DNA of 64,000 nt from an uncultured Oscillospiraceae bacterium (GCA_934561515.1 CAKTGM010000005.1:1-64000), one strand, 5' to 3'. Shown: positions 41,312-51,765, counted from the first letter of the stretch. Numbers and translations are program-made. The notes: generated by a model not told the origin, from the sequence alone.

Positions 41312-42469
41312 TTATTCACCCTCCTTCTTCATGTTTTCTTCGTAGTAGCGGTAGCAGCTGACCTTGTGCGTCGGGGAGAGGGAGATCTCATGCGGATAAG
41401 CGCCCTCGCAGCCGTTCACGCACATTTCGCAGCGGTCCTTGAAGTAGCAGTAGTTCGGCATATTGATGGGGTTGGGGACCTTGCCGGGGATGGAGTAGAG
41501 CTTGTCGACCTGCTTGCCGACGACCGGCTTGGACGCCATCAGACCGATGGTGTAGGGGTGCGCGGGGTGAGCGAAGATCTCCTCCGCCGTGCCCTGCTCA
41601 ACGATGCGGCCGGCATACATGACGACCACGTAGTCCGCCATCTCCGCGATGACGCCGAGGTCATGCGTGATGAACATGATGGAGGAGTTGATGCGGTCCT
41701 TGAGGTTGCGCAGCAGGTCGAGGATCTGGGCCTGAATCGTCACGTCGAGCGCCGTGGTGGGCTCGTCGGCGATGATGAGCTTGGGGCTGCACGCAAGCGC
41801 CATGGCGATCATGACGCGCTGGCGCATACCGCCGGAGAGCTCGTGCGGGAACATCTTGTAGACGCCCTCGCAGTTGGCGATGCCGACCATCTCAAGGAGC
41901 TTGATGGTGCGCGCCTTGATCTGCTCCTTGTCGTGGCCCTCCTCGTTGTGCAGGGCGATGACCTCATCGACCTGATCGCCGATGCGGAAGACGGGGTTCA
42001 GCGCGGTCATCGGCTCCTGGAAGATCATGGAGATGAAGTTGCCGCGCAGGTGCTGCATGACAGTGTCGGGCGCCTTCGTCACGTCGTAGGCCTTATCGCC
42101 GAGGTTCAGGCGGATCTCGCCGTCCACGACCTGACCCTGCGGACGCTGCAGAAGCTGCATGATCGAAAGGCTCGTCACGGACTTGCCGCAGCCGGACTCA
42201 CCCACAACGCCCACCGTCTTGCCGATGGGGACGTTGAAGGAGATGCCGTCCACGGAGTGCACCGTGCCGACGTCGGTGAAGAAATAGGTGTGCAGATTGT
42301 CGATCTCAAGGACGTTTGCGTTGTCCTTCATCTGCGTCAGATACTCGCTCTCGGGCACATTCTTGCGCTTGTGCTGCTTTTCGAGCTGATTGGTGATCTT
42401 GCGGTTTGCTTTGGAGATGCGGCGCGATTCCTTTGCGGAAAGATAGCCGTCATTGTTCTTTTTAGCCAT
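41312..42469 (-). CDS. oppD: Oligopeptide ABC transporter ATP-binding protein (OppD-like)
   Basis: A 385-residue ATPase with a basic N-terminal extension of about 50 residues, Walker [11 protein letters not shown], signature [17 protein letters not shown] and Walker [15 protein letters not shown]. The C-terminal [16 protein letters not shown] region is the Opp/Dpp type. It is the second ATPase of the pair. Confidence 0.92.
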   Translation of the reverse strand: MAKKNNDGYLSAKESRRISKANRKITNQLEKQHKRKNVPESEYLTQMKDNANVLEIDNLHTYFFTDVGTVHSVDGISFNVPIGKTVGVVGESGCGKSVTSLSIMQLLQRPQGQVVDGEIRLNLGDKAYDVTKAPDTVMQHLRGNFISMIFQEPMTALNPVFRIGDQVDEVIALHNEEGHDKEQIKARTIKLLEMVGIANCEGVYKMFPHELSGGMRQRVMIAMALACSPKLIIADEPTTALDVTIQAQILDLLRNLKDRINSSIMFITHDLGVIAEMADYVVVMYAGRIVEQGTAEEIFAHPAHPYTIGLMASKPVVGKQVDKLYSIPGKVPNPINMPNYCYFKDRCEMCVNGCEGAYPHEISLSPTHKVSCYRYYEENMKKEGE

Positions 42470-42488
42470 TTCTGATGCCCTCCTTCCT

Positions 42489-44351
42489 TTAGCGCTTCAT
42501 CTTCGGGTCGAATGCGTCGCGCAGACCGTCGCCGACGAGGTTGAAGGCGAGAACGGTGAGCAGGAGCAGGAGACCCGCGGGGATCCAGATGAACCAGTAC
42601 GTCGTCAGCACGTGGGTGTTGTTGACGTCGTTGATGATATTACCCCAGGAAGCGAAGGGGAACTTGACGCCGAGACCGAGGAAGCTGAGCGTCGCCTCCA
42701 TGATGATGACGGAGCCGAGGCCCATCGTGCAGTTGACGATCAGCTGCGGAATGACGTTGGGGATAAGGTGCTTGAAGATGCGGCTTCTGACGCTGATGCC
42801 GCAGGCCTCGGTGGCGGTCATGAACTCCTGCTCACGCAGGGAGAGGATCTGGCCGCGGACGAGACGGGCAATACCCGCCCAGCCGAGGATACCGAGGATG
42901 AGCATCAAATAGATGAGTCGTTTGCCGGGCTCCACGCGCTGCTGGTCCATGGCTGCGCCGAGGATCAGGATGATGGGCATGGAGGGAATGCAGTAGAAGA
43001 TATCGACCAGGCGCATGATGAGGTTATCGACCCAGCCGCCGAAGTAACCGGCAACGCCGCCGAGGATAACGCCGAGCACGGTCTCGATGATGATGACGAT
43101 GAAGCCGATCATCAGGGACACGCGGCCGCCGTACATCAGGCGCGTGAGCATATCCATACCGTACTTATCCGTACCGAGCCAGTGCTTGGCGCAGGGGAAA
43201 CGGTAGGTGTCGTACTGGCGGGAGGACTGCTGCTGGCGGATGATCCAGTTGGCGTGGTTCTGGCTGCGCTCGATGGTATACTCCGCCGTAGCGCTGGAGG
43301 CGGTGTTGTCTTCCTCGACAAGACCATCGTCCATGGCGCCGATACCGGCCTCTTCGTCCTCAAGGGCGGCGTCGGTCTCGTCGTCGAGGATCAGGGACTC
43401 GTCGGTGTAGGTGAACTTGGTCTCACCGGCAGCGATGGTGTCGATGAGCTTTTCCTTGAAGTCGCGGGAGAGGAAGATGTCAGGCATGATAGCCTGCACG
43501 ATGTAGCGGCTGATGTAGGCCACTTCCTTGTCGCCCTGCAGCACGCCGCCGTCCTCGGCGATCGTGTAGGTGAGGCCGTCGACCGTGAAGCTCTTGACCG
43601 CGGGCTCGGCGGGCTCGGCAGGCTGGGCAGGCTCAGCAGTCTCGTCGGTCGCACCGGCGGCCTCGGAAGCGCCGGCAGTCTCCTGCTCGGCCTCCGCCTC
43701 GAGTTCCTGTTCGAGCGCAGCGTAGGACTTGAGCGCGGTGTAGATGAACTCAAAGCTCAGGGCCTGACCGTCGGACGAGCTGACGACATCCTTATAGGCG
43801 ATGCCGATCAGATTGCCGCCGGAGGAGATGGCGTAGAAGTCCGCACCCTCCTGCGCGAGCGCGTAGTTGGTGCCGTTGTAGGAGAAGGTGGGGGTGTTCT
43901 TCTGGATGGCAAGCATCGTCTGCGCCTGAACGGCGGAGCCGAAGAGGTTGGAATCCTTGGCCATGTAACGGAAATCGCTGTTTTCCGTCACGACGGCGAA
44001 CTCCTTGTTGATCTGGTCCTCACGGTAGAAGAACTCGTCCTCGCCGTAGGGGGAGAGGAGGCCGCCGATGAAGGAGAAGACAAACATGAAGACGAGGATG
44101 CTCAGACCCACGACCGCGAGACGGTTGCGGAAAAAGCGCTTGGCAACGAGCGCGCCGGGGGACAGGACCTTAACGCGGCGGTCGTCGTTGAGGGAGTAAT
44201 GATCTTCATTGCCGCCGGAAGGGGTGTTGTCCTGCTTGGCGTACTTGTCCTGATTGTCTTCCGTCGCGCGCTTGGCGGCGTTCTCCGCCATACCGGCAGC
44301 GTGAAGCGGCTTCTGGTTATCCTGGTTTTTATCGTAATCAAAAACGCTCAT
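42489..44351 (-). CDS. oppC: Oligopeptide ABC transporter permease (OppC-like) with large external insertion
   Basis: A 620-residue permease, about twice the usual OppC length. A hydrophilic N-terminus (1-75) leads to TM1 (about 78-98). About 290 extracytoplasmic residues follow, including an acidic Ala/Pro/Glu linker (EPAQPAEPAEPA) and repeated Thr/Asp-rich stretches. The core permease starts at HWLGTDKYGMDMLTRLMYGGR and carries the ATPase-contact motif EACGISVRSRIFKHLIPN. The insertion is in frame and uses the same codon style, so it is not a frameshift artefact. Confidence 0.88.
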   Translation of the reverse strand: MSVFDYDKNQDNQKPLHAAGMAENAAKRATEDNQDKYAKQDNTPSGGNEDHYSLNDDRRVKVLSPGALVAKRFFRNRLAVVGLSILVFMFVFSFIGGLLSPYGEDEFFYREDQINKEFAVVTENSDFRYMAKDSNLFGSAVQAQTMLAIQKNTPTFSYNGTNYALAQEGADFYAISSGGNLIGIAYKDVVSSSDGQALSFEFIYTALKSYAALEQELEAEAEQETAGASEAAGATDETAEPAQPAEPAEPAVKSFTVDGLTYTIAEDGGVLQGDKEVAYISRYIVQAIMPDIFLSRDFKEKLIDTIAAGETKFTYTDESLILDDETDAALEDEEAGIGAMDDGLVEEDNTASSATAEYTIERSQNHANWIIRQQQSSRQYDTYRFPCAKHWLGTDKYGMDMLTRLMYGGRVSLMIGFIVIIIETVLGVILGGVAGYFGGWVDNLIMRLVDIFYCIPSMPIILILGAAMDQQRVEPGKRLIYLMLILGILGWAGIARLVRGQILSLREQEFMTATEACGISVRSRIFKHLIPNVIPQLIVNCTMGLGSVIIMEATLSFLGLGVKFPFASWGNIINDVNNTHVLTTYWFIWIPAGLLLLLTVLAFNLVGDGLRDAFDPKMKR

Positions 44352-44368
44352 GATCTTTTCCCCCTTTC

Positions 44369-45355
44369 TTAAGCGATGCGCACGCGCGGGTCGACCACGG
44401 CGTACAGAACGTCGGAGATGAGGTTGCCGAGCAGCGTCAGCACCGACAGGAACACAAGGTAGAACATGGAGAACGGAATATCGCCGCCGACCATCGCCTG
44501 ATAGGAGATGTAGCCGATGCCGGGGATGGCGAAGAGGGTCTCCGTGATCAGCGCGCCGGAGAAAAGACCCGGCAGGCTGCCGCCGATGATGGTGACCAGC
44601 GGAATGAGGGTGTTGCGGAAGGCATGGTGATAGATGACCTTCTTTTCGGAAAGACCCTTGGCGCGCGCGGTACGGATGTAGTCCGCGTTGAGCACCTCGA
44701 GCATATTGGTACGGGTGTAGCGCATGAGAGAGCCCGTGCTGATGACGACCAGCGTGATGATCGGCAGCACAAGATGGTTCGCCTTATCCATGACCTGTCC
44801 CCAGCTGCTGAGCTGGTTGTAGTTGCGGCTGACCAGACCGAAGAGGTCGAACCAGCCGAGCTTGACGGAGAAGACGAGCTTCAGAAGAGAAGCAAAGAAG
44901 AAGGTCGGCAGAGAGATACCGGCCAGCGCGATAACAGAGATCGTGTAGTCGGCTCTGCTGTACTGCTTGGTTGCGGCGATGACACCGAGGGGAACCGCGA
45001 TGAGAATCTCGAGGATGAAGGCGATGCCGCCCATCACGAAGGAGAGCCAGATGCAGTCGTTGAACTTTTCAAGCACCGGCACGGTGTAGAACCAGCTGTC
45101 GCCGAAATCACCGCGGATGGCGGTACCGAGCCAGGAAAGATAACCGGGAATGACGCTCTTATCCATGTTGTACATGGCGTTGAGCTGTGCCATCCACTCG
45201 TCGAAGCCCTTCGAGCCCGGCTGCATGGACTTCTGCCGTGCCATATTCTCAATGAAGGAAGTAGGCAGACAGCGCATCAGCGCGTAGATAATGAATCCCA
45301 CAAAGAAAAGGATCACGATGGAAATCAAGATTCGTTTAACTATGTATTTTCGCAA
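44369..45355 (-). CDS. oppB: Oligopeptide ABC transporter permease (OppB-like)
   Basis: A 328-residue permease with six predicted helices and the conserved loop RTARAKGLSEKKVIYHHAFRNTLIPLVT that contacts the ATPase. It is 17 nt upstream of oppC. A gap of about 195 nt separates it from the binding-protein gene. Confidence 0.92.
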   Translation of the reverse strand: MRKYIVKRILISIVILFFVGFIIYALMRCLPTSFIENMARQKSMQPGSKGFDEWMAQLNAMYNMDKSVIPGYLSWLGTAIRGDFGDSWFYTVPVLEKFNDCIWLSFVMGGIAFILEILIAVPLGVIAATKQYSRADYTISVIALAGISLPTFFFASLLKLVFSVKLGWFDLFGLVSRNYNQLSSWGQVMDKANHLVLPIITLVVISTGSLMRYTRTNMLEVLNADYIRTARAKGLSEKKVIYHHAFRNTLIPLVTIIGGSLPGLFSGALITETLFAIPGIGYISYQAMVGGDIPFSMFYLVFLSVLTLLGNLISDVLYAVVDPRVRIA

Positions 45356-45550
45356 GCAAATTACCTCCGTTCTGATGTGCTGCTCTCGGTTGCTATCTCT
45401 CTCTCATATTTTTTTGCTGCACATCAAGCAACGCTCCTCAAAAGAGAGAAGCGCTCCTTGCCGTGCAGTCGGGGCAGCCCGACGGCCGGTGAAGACCGCC
45501 GGGCTGCTCGAATTCAGATCAGAGATCCGGCAAAATGCGGGTGGGGGGAA

Positions 45551-47851
45551 TCAGTTGAGCTCGATGTTCTCGATCTCGGCAAACCACTTGTAGAAGGTGG
45601 TGATGTCGGGCGTGACAGTGCTCATGTTGACGCGCTCGGTGGAGAAGATGATCGCGTTCTGGCGCTGATAGACGGGAACCTCAACAGCCCAGTCGACAAC
45701 GATGTCGAGGCAGGCCTTGTACATGGTCTTACGATAGCTCTGGTCGAGGGACTCACGAGCGGTGAGAATCATGTTATCGAGGTCAGCATCGGCGATGCAG
45801 TACATCTTGTTGGAACCACCCTGAGCAGGGCCGCCGTACGGGTTCTTGCCAACGCCGGGGTCAGTCGTGTGGTTGGCAATGTCGGAGTAGTAGATCTGGT
45901 ACATATCCGGGTCAACGGTGGCGCCCCAGGCAGCGCACCACATATCGACCTGACGGGCGTCAATGCCGTCCCACAGGCCGGAGGAGTCGCTCAGGTCGGT
46001 GACGATGAGGTTCATGCCGATCGTGGCGAGAGCCTTGGAGGCCTCGGAGATCATCATGAAGGAGGGGTGGTCGCCGGAACCGTCAGCGGGGATCTGGACC
46101 TCGTACTCGAGCTTGGCGCCGGCGGGAGCTGCGGTCAGCTTGCCATCCTCGACCGTGTAGCCGGCAGCCTCGAAGTAGCCGAGGGCAGCCTGCAGAGCGG
46201 CGTCGTAGCGCTGCTCGGCGGTCATGTCGGAGGTGTAGATGTCGTTGCCGTTCACGTCAACGGAGAAGGCGACCTTGTAGCCGTCGTCCGTGGGCTGGGG
46301 AGCGGCCCAGGAGGTGTTGGAGATGGGGTAGTTGATGACGCTCGCGCGCTCGCCATAGTAGGACTCGATGGCGACGTTGCGGTAGACGGAGAAAACGGTG
46401 GCGAAGGCCTTGCGCAGGTCCTTGGAAGCCTCGCTGCCCGGCTCGCCGCCGACGTTCACGCAGGCGGCGCTAATGCCGAGGTAGCCGTAACCGAGGTTAT
46501 CGACGGTATCGGTCGTGATCTTGTCGCCGTCCAGTGTGCCGCCGTTGGCCTTCTCGATGGCTTCAACGGAGTCGTTGGAGAAGGTGGGGTCAGCAATATC
46601 GATGGTGCCGGTGATGACGCCGTTGAGCTTGTCGTCATCGCTCATGCACTGCTGGAAGTTGAGGTACTTGGTCTTGGGAGCACCGAGGAAGTAGTTGTCG
46701 TTGGCCTCGAAGTAGACAACGCCATCCTCGTACTTGATGTACTTGTAGGGGCCGGCGCCCATGGGGACGGTGGTCTTGGCACGCACGGAGCTCAGATCGC
46801 CCTTGGGGAAGCCAAACTGGTTGTTGTCATAGTCATAGAGGGAGGGATCGCCATAGTAGTGCATCGGAGCGACAGTCACGCCGAGCTGATAGATGGCGGT
46901 CGCGTCGACCTTGTCGAGAGTGACGGTCATGCTGTAGTCGCCGGTCTTCTTGATACCGGAGATGTTGGCAGCGGAGTCACCGGTCTTGACGCCGATGGTG
47001 GGATAGTCGTTGTAGACGTCCTCGTCCATCATGGCAGAAAGAGCGTCGGAGTTGCCGACTTCCTTTTCCATAGCGGAGAAGGACCAGCCGTACTGATTGC
47101 CGATCTCGAGAGCGAGATCCTCAACAGTCTTGGACTCGCCGGAGAAGCCCCAAGCGGCGCCGGCGGCAGCGACATCGCCCTCGGCAGCGGCACCGGCCTC
47201 AACGCAGGCGTCAACAATGCCCTGAGTGAAGGGAACGAGACCCTTGTCGAAGTTGTCCCAGAACTTGGTCTGCTGCTCTTCGGTCCAGTAGGTGAAGTCA
47301 GCGTTGTCACGGCCGGCCGCGGCGATCGCCTTGGCGAGCGTGGTCATACCGCTGCGGTAAGCAGCCATGCCCTGAATGGGGACAGCGTACAGCGTGGAGT
47401 TACCGTCGTAGGTGGGGTCGCAGAGGACGTACATGGAGAAGATGACGTCGTCGATGGTGACCTTCTCACCGTCGGAGAAGACGATGTCGTCACGCATGGT
47501 GAAGTTGTAGTCGACGGTGCCGTCGGCATTCTCGACGATCTCACAGTCGGCAGGACCATAGTAGGTATAGTCGGTGCCGTTGTAGGCGTGCGTTTCGCCG
47601 TCGATGCCCTTCATGATGATCTGGCCCTGACGGTCGCTGTTGAGCAGGCCGAGAGAGGTCATGACCCAGACATCCTGGTCATACGCGGACTCAGAGAAGA
47701 AGGGGGAGAACTTTTCGTTGAACGGGGCATAGCCGACGACCAGCGGGGTGTTCTCGTCCTTGGTCTGGTCGTCCGTCTTCTTGTCGCCGCAGCCGGCGAG
47801 AAGACCAAGACACATAACCAGAGAAAGGATCAGTGCAAGTGTTCTTTTCAT
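45551..47851 (-). CDS. oppA: Oligopeptide-binding lipoprotein (OppA/DppA family), extended
   Basis: A 766-residue extracytoplasmic binding protein. The signal peptide ends in the lipobox LAGC with lipid-anchored Cys21. The SBP family 5 fold is recognisable from LVVGYAPFNEKFSPFF, DDIVFSDGEKVTIDDVIFSM and LRKAFATVFSVYRN. It is about 200 residues longer than common OppA, with extra sequence around residues 170-300 (KAIAAAGRDNADFTYW through DALSAMMDEDV). It is the first gene of the transporter operon. Confidence 0.9.
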   Translation of the reverse strand: MKRTLALILSLVMCLGLLAGCGDKKTDDQTKDENTPLVVGYAPFNEKFSPFFSESAYDQDVWVMTSLGLLNSDRQGQIIMKGIDGETHAYNGTDYTYYGPADCEIVENADGTVDYNFTMRDDIVFSDGEKVTIDDVIFSMYVLCDPTYDGNSTLYAVPIQGMAAYRSGMTTLAKAIAAAGRDNADFTYWTEEQQTKFWDNFDKGLVPFTQGIVDACVEAGAAAEGDVAAAGAAWGFSGESKTVEDLALEIGNQYGWSFSAMEKEVGNSDALSAMMDEDVYNDYPTIGVKTGDSAANISGIKKTGDYSMTVTLDKVDATAIYQLGVTVAPMHYYGDPSLYDYDNNQFGFPKGDLSSVRAKTTVPMGAGPYKYIKYEDGVVYFEANDNYFLGAPKTKYLNFQQCMSDDDKLNGVITGTIDIADPTFSNDSVEAIEKANGGTLDGDKITTDTVDNLGYGYLGISAACVNVGGEPGSEASKDLRKAFATVFSVYRNVAIESYYGERASVINYPISNTSWAAPQPTDDGYKVAFSVDVNGNDIYTSDMTAEQRYDAALQAALGYFEAAGYTVEDGKLTAAPAGAKLEYEVQIPADGSGDHPSFMMISEASKALATIGMNLIVTDLSDSSGLWDGIDARQVDMWCAAWGATVDPDMYQIYYSDIANHTTDPGVGKNPYGGPAQGGSNKMYCIADADLDNMILTARESLDQSYRKTMYKACLDIVVDWAVEVPVYQRQNAIIFSTERVNMSTVTPDITTFYKWFAEIENIELN

Positions 47852-47995
47852 TGAATCTACTCCTTTTATATTTTTTTGCTAAACAGGCGAAGCCTGTGCA
47901 GCACAACACAAAACCCGCGCGGAAAACGCGCGGAAAAGGGCGTACGCCCCATGCGGACAGCTGTGCGCGGCAAAAGTGCGCACAGAATTTTTCTT

Positions 47996-48001
47996 ATTAT
48001 A
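47996..48001 (-). promoter_or_regulatory. Extended -10 promoter of the opp-type operon
   Basis: On the minus strand TGC-TATAAT is present about 145 nt upstream of oppA. The -35 region is weak, which extended -10 promoters tolerate. Confidence 0.55.
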
Positions 48002-48035
48002 GCATAAATCAAAGGGCAATGTACAGAGTAAAATT

Positions 48036-48593
48036 CTACTGCTCATCACATTTTGGTACTTTCGACCAATTTGTGCGCTGCATCGCGCGGCGGATCGTCA
48101 GCGCGCAGAGGATGGAAAGCACCTTGAATATAAGATAGAGTACAGCGTAGAACAGCCGTCCGCCGTGGCCCGCGAGGGCAAGATGCACGCATTCGCACAA
48201 AATGCCGAGAAAAGCGAGGATGGCGGCTGCGAGCGCGCGCCGCGGCAGCACCGGAACGGTGCGCTCGTAAACATATTCGCGCACCGCGCTCCAGTCGCTC
48301 CCGAGCCTGAAAACTGCCCACGCTGTGCTGACAGCGGCGATCAGCTCGCCGAGGAAGGGCAGAATGACATAAAAGCTTCCCTGCATCCCCGGCGCGGGGA
48401 TCGAGCCGCTTGCGATCACCGCGGCGAGCTGCACGGCGGCGAGGGCGGCGAGCGCGCGCCGCATCCCTCGCTGTGCCGTTTCATCCAGCGCGCAGGCGTA
48501 GAGCGTGCCGCTGTAGATGTACTCGCCCGCAAGATTGGGGTGAAAATCGTTGAGATAGGAGTTTTCGCCGCGCTTTCTGCGTTTTTTCTCCAT
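48036..48593 (-). CDS. Membrane protein of unknown function
   Basis: A 185-residue protein with a Lys/Arg-rich start and about four hydrophobic segments between residues 45 and 170. No domain is recognised. Its ATG is at the very end of the upstream peptidase gene (1-nt overlap, at 48593), so it is probably translated from the same mRNA. Confidence 0.7.
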   Translation of the reverse strand: MEKKRRKRGENSYLNDFHPNLAGEYIYSGTLYACALDETAQRGMRRALAALAAVQLAAVIASGSIPAPGMQGSFYVILPFLGELIAAVSTAWAVFRLGSDWSAVREYVYERTVPVLPRRALAAAILAFLGILCECVHLALAGHGGRLFYAVLYLIFKVLSILCALTIRRAMQRTNWSKVPKCDEQ

Positions 48594-50296
48594 TATTCGA
48601 TGCCGCTGAGGTCAAAGTCGCCGAGCGCCTTCTCCGCCTCGGCGCACACGCCGCGCAGGCACTTCTCATCGAACGGGCTTTCAAGCTCTGCGTTCTTGAG
48701 AAGGTCGGTGAAGGTCCTGCTGCCGCCCTGCACGGTGTAGGCCATGTAGTGCGTCCACGCATCCTTGAGGTCCTTGCGGATCATCGCCCAGAATTCGAGC
48801 GCCACGGTCTGGGCAAGGCAGTAGTCGATGTAGTAGAAGGGACTCGAATAGATGTGGTGCTGGCGCTGCCAGCCCATGCCCTCAGAGTAGAAGGGGATCT
48901 CGCCGTCGAGCTTCATCCACGGCATATAAACGCCGAGCAGCTCCTTCCACACGGCATGGCGCTCAGCGGGCGTCATCTCCGGCTTTTCGTACACAACGTG
49001 CTGGAAATGGTCGACCATCGTGCCGTAGGGGATGAAGGTCAGCGCGCCGGAGAGGTGGCTGTAGAGGAACTTCCTGGCGTCGCCGCCGAAGAAGCCGCCC
49101 GCCCACGGCTCTGCAAAGAACTCCATGGACATCGAGTGCACCTCGCAGGCCTCAAGGCTCGGCCAGATGTAGTCCACGGGGATGCGCTTGCGGTTCGTCC
49201 ACGCTTCAAAGGCGTGACCGGCCTCGTGCGTCACGACCTCCACGTCGTGCTGCGTGCCGTTGAAGTTCGCGAAGATGAAGGGAACCTCATAGTCCATGAT
49301 GCTCGTGCAGTAGCCGCCCGCCTGCTTGCCCTCGGTGGAGAGCACGTCGAGCAGCTCATTGTCGAGCATGGTCTTGAAGAATTCCTCCGTCTCGGGGGAG
49401 AGCTCGCTGTAGAACTTCATGCCCTGGGCGAGGATCTCATCCGGCGTGCCGACGGGGCGGGGGTTGCCGGAGCGGAACTCGAGCGCGTTGTCGGCAAAGC
49501 TCATGGGATAGCTCTTGCCGAGGCGCTTGGCCTGCTCGCGGTAGACCTTGTCCGCCACGGGCACGAGATACCTCACGACCGCCGCGCGGAACGTTTCAAC
49601 GTCTTCCTTCGTGTAGCAGTTGCGGCACATACGGTAGTAGCCGAGCGTGGTGTAGCCCTCGTAGCCGAGCTTACGGCCCATCGCGTCGCGCAGCTTCACG
49701 AGCTTGTCGTAGAGCTCGTCGAACTTTGCCTGATTGTCCTTGTACCACTGGCCCTCGGCCTTCCATGCGGCAAGGCGCTGTTCATCGTCCGCGCAGGTCT
49801 TGAACGGGGAGAGCTGGGAGAGCGTGTAGACCTTGCCCTCAAAGGGGATCTGCGCCGAGGCGAGCAGCTTTTCATACTCCTGCGTCAGCTCGTTCTCCTG
49901 CTGCATCTCGGGGATGATCTCGGGGGAGAAGGTCTTGAGCGCGAGTTCTGCGTTGACGAACATCAGATCGCCGAACTCCTCGGCAAACTCCGCGCGGAAC
50001 GGGCTTTCGAGCATCGCCTTCGTCCACGCCTGATTGTACTCCTCCAGCTCGGGGAAGAAGCTGTTCCAGAACTTTTCCTCCGCGTCGTAGAAGGTGTCGC
50101 GCGTGTCGATCGAGTGGCGGACGCTCGCAAGCGTCGAGGCGGTGGAGATGTGCTTGGCCTGCTCCTGCTGGGCGAGGAACACCTTGCGGGCCTCCTCGTA
50201 GCTCTTTGCGGCCTTGAGCTGCCCGGTGAGCGCAGCGAGCTGCTGCTTGGTGCTTTCGGAATCGGGACGGGTGTAGGTCATTTGGGAAAATTTCAT
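48593..50296 (-). CDS. pepF: Oligoendopeptidase F family metallopeptidase (M3)
   Basis: A 567-residue cytoplasmic zinc peptidase that cuts short peptides. The HExxH site is His357-Glu358-His361 (THEAGHAFEAW), with a third ligand glutamate nearby (LEACEVHSMSMEFF). The length fits the M3B oligoendopeptidase group. The ATG at 50296 has a TGGAGGCAGC site. It lies downstream of, and on the same strand as, the MFS gene and upstream of the peptide importer operon, so it probably digests imported peptides. Confidence 0.92.
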   Translation of the reverse strand: MKFSQMTYTRPDSESTKQQLAALTGQLKAAKSYEEARKVFLAQQEQAKHISTASTLASVRHSIDTRDTFYDAEEKFWNSFFPELEEYNQAWTKAMLESPFRAEFAEEFGDLMFVNAELALKTFSPEIIPEMQQENELTQEYEKLLASAQIPFEGKVYTLSQLSPFKTCADDEQRLAAWKAEGQWYKDNQAKFDELYDKLVKLRDAMGRKLGYEGYTTLGYYRMCRNCYTKEDVETFRAAVVRYLVPVADKVYREQAKRLGKSYPMSFADNALEFRSGNPRPVGTPDEILAQGMKFYSELSPETEEFFKTMLDNELLDVLSTEGKQAGGYCTSIMDYEVPFIFANFNGTQHDVEVVTHEAGHAFEAWTNRKRIPVDYIWPSLEACEVHSMSMEFFAEPWAGGFFGGDARKFLYSHLSGALTFIPYGTMVDHFQHVVYEKPEMTPAERHAVWKELLGVYMPWMKLDGEIPFYSEGMGWQRQHHIYSSPFYYIDYCLAQTVALEFWAMIRKDLKDAWTHYMAYTVQGGSRTFTDLLKNAELESPFDEKCLRGVCAEAEKALGDFDLSGIE

Positions 50297-50339
50297 GTTG
50301 CTGCCTCCATCAAGTATTATTGTGTCGTATCGTAAAGTT

Positions 50340-51617
50340 TTACTGCTGGCGGTTGTAGATGGCCGCGACGCTCCTGCGTCCGCCGCCGATGACAAGGATC
50401 GCCGCCGCCACGGTGATGAGCATGAAGCCCGTCAGCACGCCGCGCGCGGGGAGAAAGGCCGTCAGCGCGCCGGCGAGCAGGTTGCCTGTGAAGCTGCCGA
50501 CGGTGTTGAGCATATTGAACGCGCCGTTGAAGCGGCCCTTTTTCTCGTCCGGCACATAGCTCTGCGTGGCGGAGATGCGGATGGTGTAGCTCGTCACGCC
50601 CAAAATGCCCGTGAGGAAGCACGAGGCCATCATCACCGGCAGCGGGCAGTAGAGATAAAAGCCCTCGCACAGCGAGATGACGATGTACACCGTGAAGGCG
50701 ATGGCGTATTTCTTCTGCACGGGCAGGCTCATCTTATAGTGGATGCCGCCGCCGATGGCGCGGCCGAAGATCGCCATGCCCCAGACGAGCATATAGATGT
50801 ATTCGCCGTTTTCAAAGGTCGATTTGAAGTACGGCAGCGTGATGACGCTCGACGCGCCGTTGGCAAGGGAGCTGAAGGCAAAGTAGATCGCCACGCAGAG
50901 AAGTCCCTTCTCGCTCAGAAGGTAGCGAAAGCCCTCCTTGATGTCGCGCAGCAGACGGCGGCTTGAGGCACATTCTGCCTCCTGCGCGAGCGCGGCGCGC
51001 TGCTTTTCGATGTAGTGCTCCTCGGCGCGGATCTGCGTCTCAGCCGTCGCGGCGAGGAAGAAGCACAGCGCGTTGATGCCGAGCAGCGGCGCAATGCCGA
51101 AGAGGTTATAAAAATACGTCGCGATCGGGATGATGAGTGCCGAGAGCGTTTCAAGGACGCTCGCGATGGAATAGGCCTTGGAGTAGTTTCCCTCGGAGAT
51201 CAGCAGGGGATAGAAGCTGTCGTAGGCGACAAAGTAGATGCTGTTGATCGAGCCGATGATGAAGCAGAACACCGCGAGCATCGGAAAGCTGAACCATCCC
51301 CGGCCCAGAATGAGCGCGGCGACGGCATAAACGCCGGAGGAGATGAAGTCCAGCGTGTAGATCGTCTTCTTGCGCGAGAAGCGGTCGAGGATCGCGCCCG
51401 AGAAAATGGGCATGACGACCTGCGGCAGCGTAAACGTTGCAACATAGATGGCGTAGAGAAGGCTCGAGCCGGTGTAGTCGAGCACAAGAAGGCTCAGCGC
51501 GAAGCCGGACATCGAGTTGCCCAGCATCGAGATGACGCTGCCCAGCGTGATGATGGTAAAATCCCGCGTCCAGAGCTTGGATGCCGGCTGCGGCGCGGGC
51601 GAGAGAACGTGTTGCAT
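50340..51617 (-). CDS. MFS transporter (probable efflux)
   Basis: A 425-residue major facilitator with about 12 helices. The N-terminal WTRDFTIITLGSVISMLGNSMSGFALSLLVLDYTGSSLLYA and the DRFSRKK loop between TM2 and TM3 are typical of the macrolide/multidrug efflux (DHA3) group. A long cytoplasmic loop lies in the middle. I use the ATG at 51617 because AAAGGAGG lies upstream; 34 residues earlier no site exists. The substrate is unknown. Confidence 0.85.
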   Translation of the reverse strand: MQHVLSPAPQPASKLWTRDFTIITLGSVISMLGNSMSGFALSLLVLDYTGSSLLYAIYVATFTLPQVVMPIFSGAILDRFSRKKTIYTLDFISSGVYAVAALILGRGWFSFPMLAVFCFIIGSINSIYFVAYDSFYPLLISEGNYSKAYSIASVLETLSALIIPIATYFYNLFGIAPLLGINALCFFLAATAETQIRAEEHYIEKQRAALAQEAECASSRRLLRDIKEGFRYLLSEKGLLCVAIYFAFSSLANGASSVITLPYFKSTFENGEYIYMLVWGMAIFGRAIGGGIHYKMSLPVQKKYAIAFTVYIVISLCEGFYLYCPLPVMMASCFLTGILGVTSYTIRISATQSYVPDEKKGRFNGAFNMLNTVGSFTGNLLAGALTAFLPARGVLTGFMLITVAAAILVIGGGRRSVAAIYNRQQ

Positions 51618-51736
51618 AAAAATGATATCCTCCTTTGGATGAGGAGTGTATGCAGGGGAGCCCTTCTGTACTTTGGGGGAAAAAGACGCATGACGGCTCC
51701 CACGCGTTGCGTTCGGCACGGACGGAGTGTATGCTG

Positions 51737-51765
51737 ATTATACGTCCTGCGCGGAAAATAAGCAA
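51737..51765 (-). promoter_or_regulatory. Promoter of the MFS gene
   Basis: On the minus strand TTGCTT (51760-51765), a 17-nt spacer and TATAAT (51737-51742). Confidence 0.78.

Noticed and set aside
44624..47854. A 1,076-codon open frame on the plus strand, antisense to oppA and oppB, and similar long antisense frames at 30212-32287 and 34970-37978 (minus).
   Set aside because: They lie opposite strongly expressed genes whose biased codon use avoids TTA, CTA and TCA, which removes stops from the antisense frame. The translations are low-complexity Val/Asp/His/Gly-rich and match no family.
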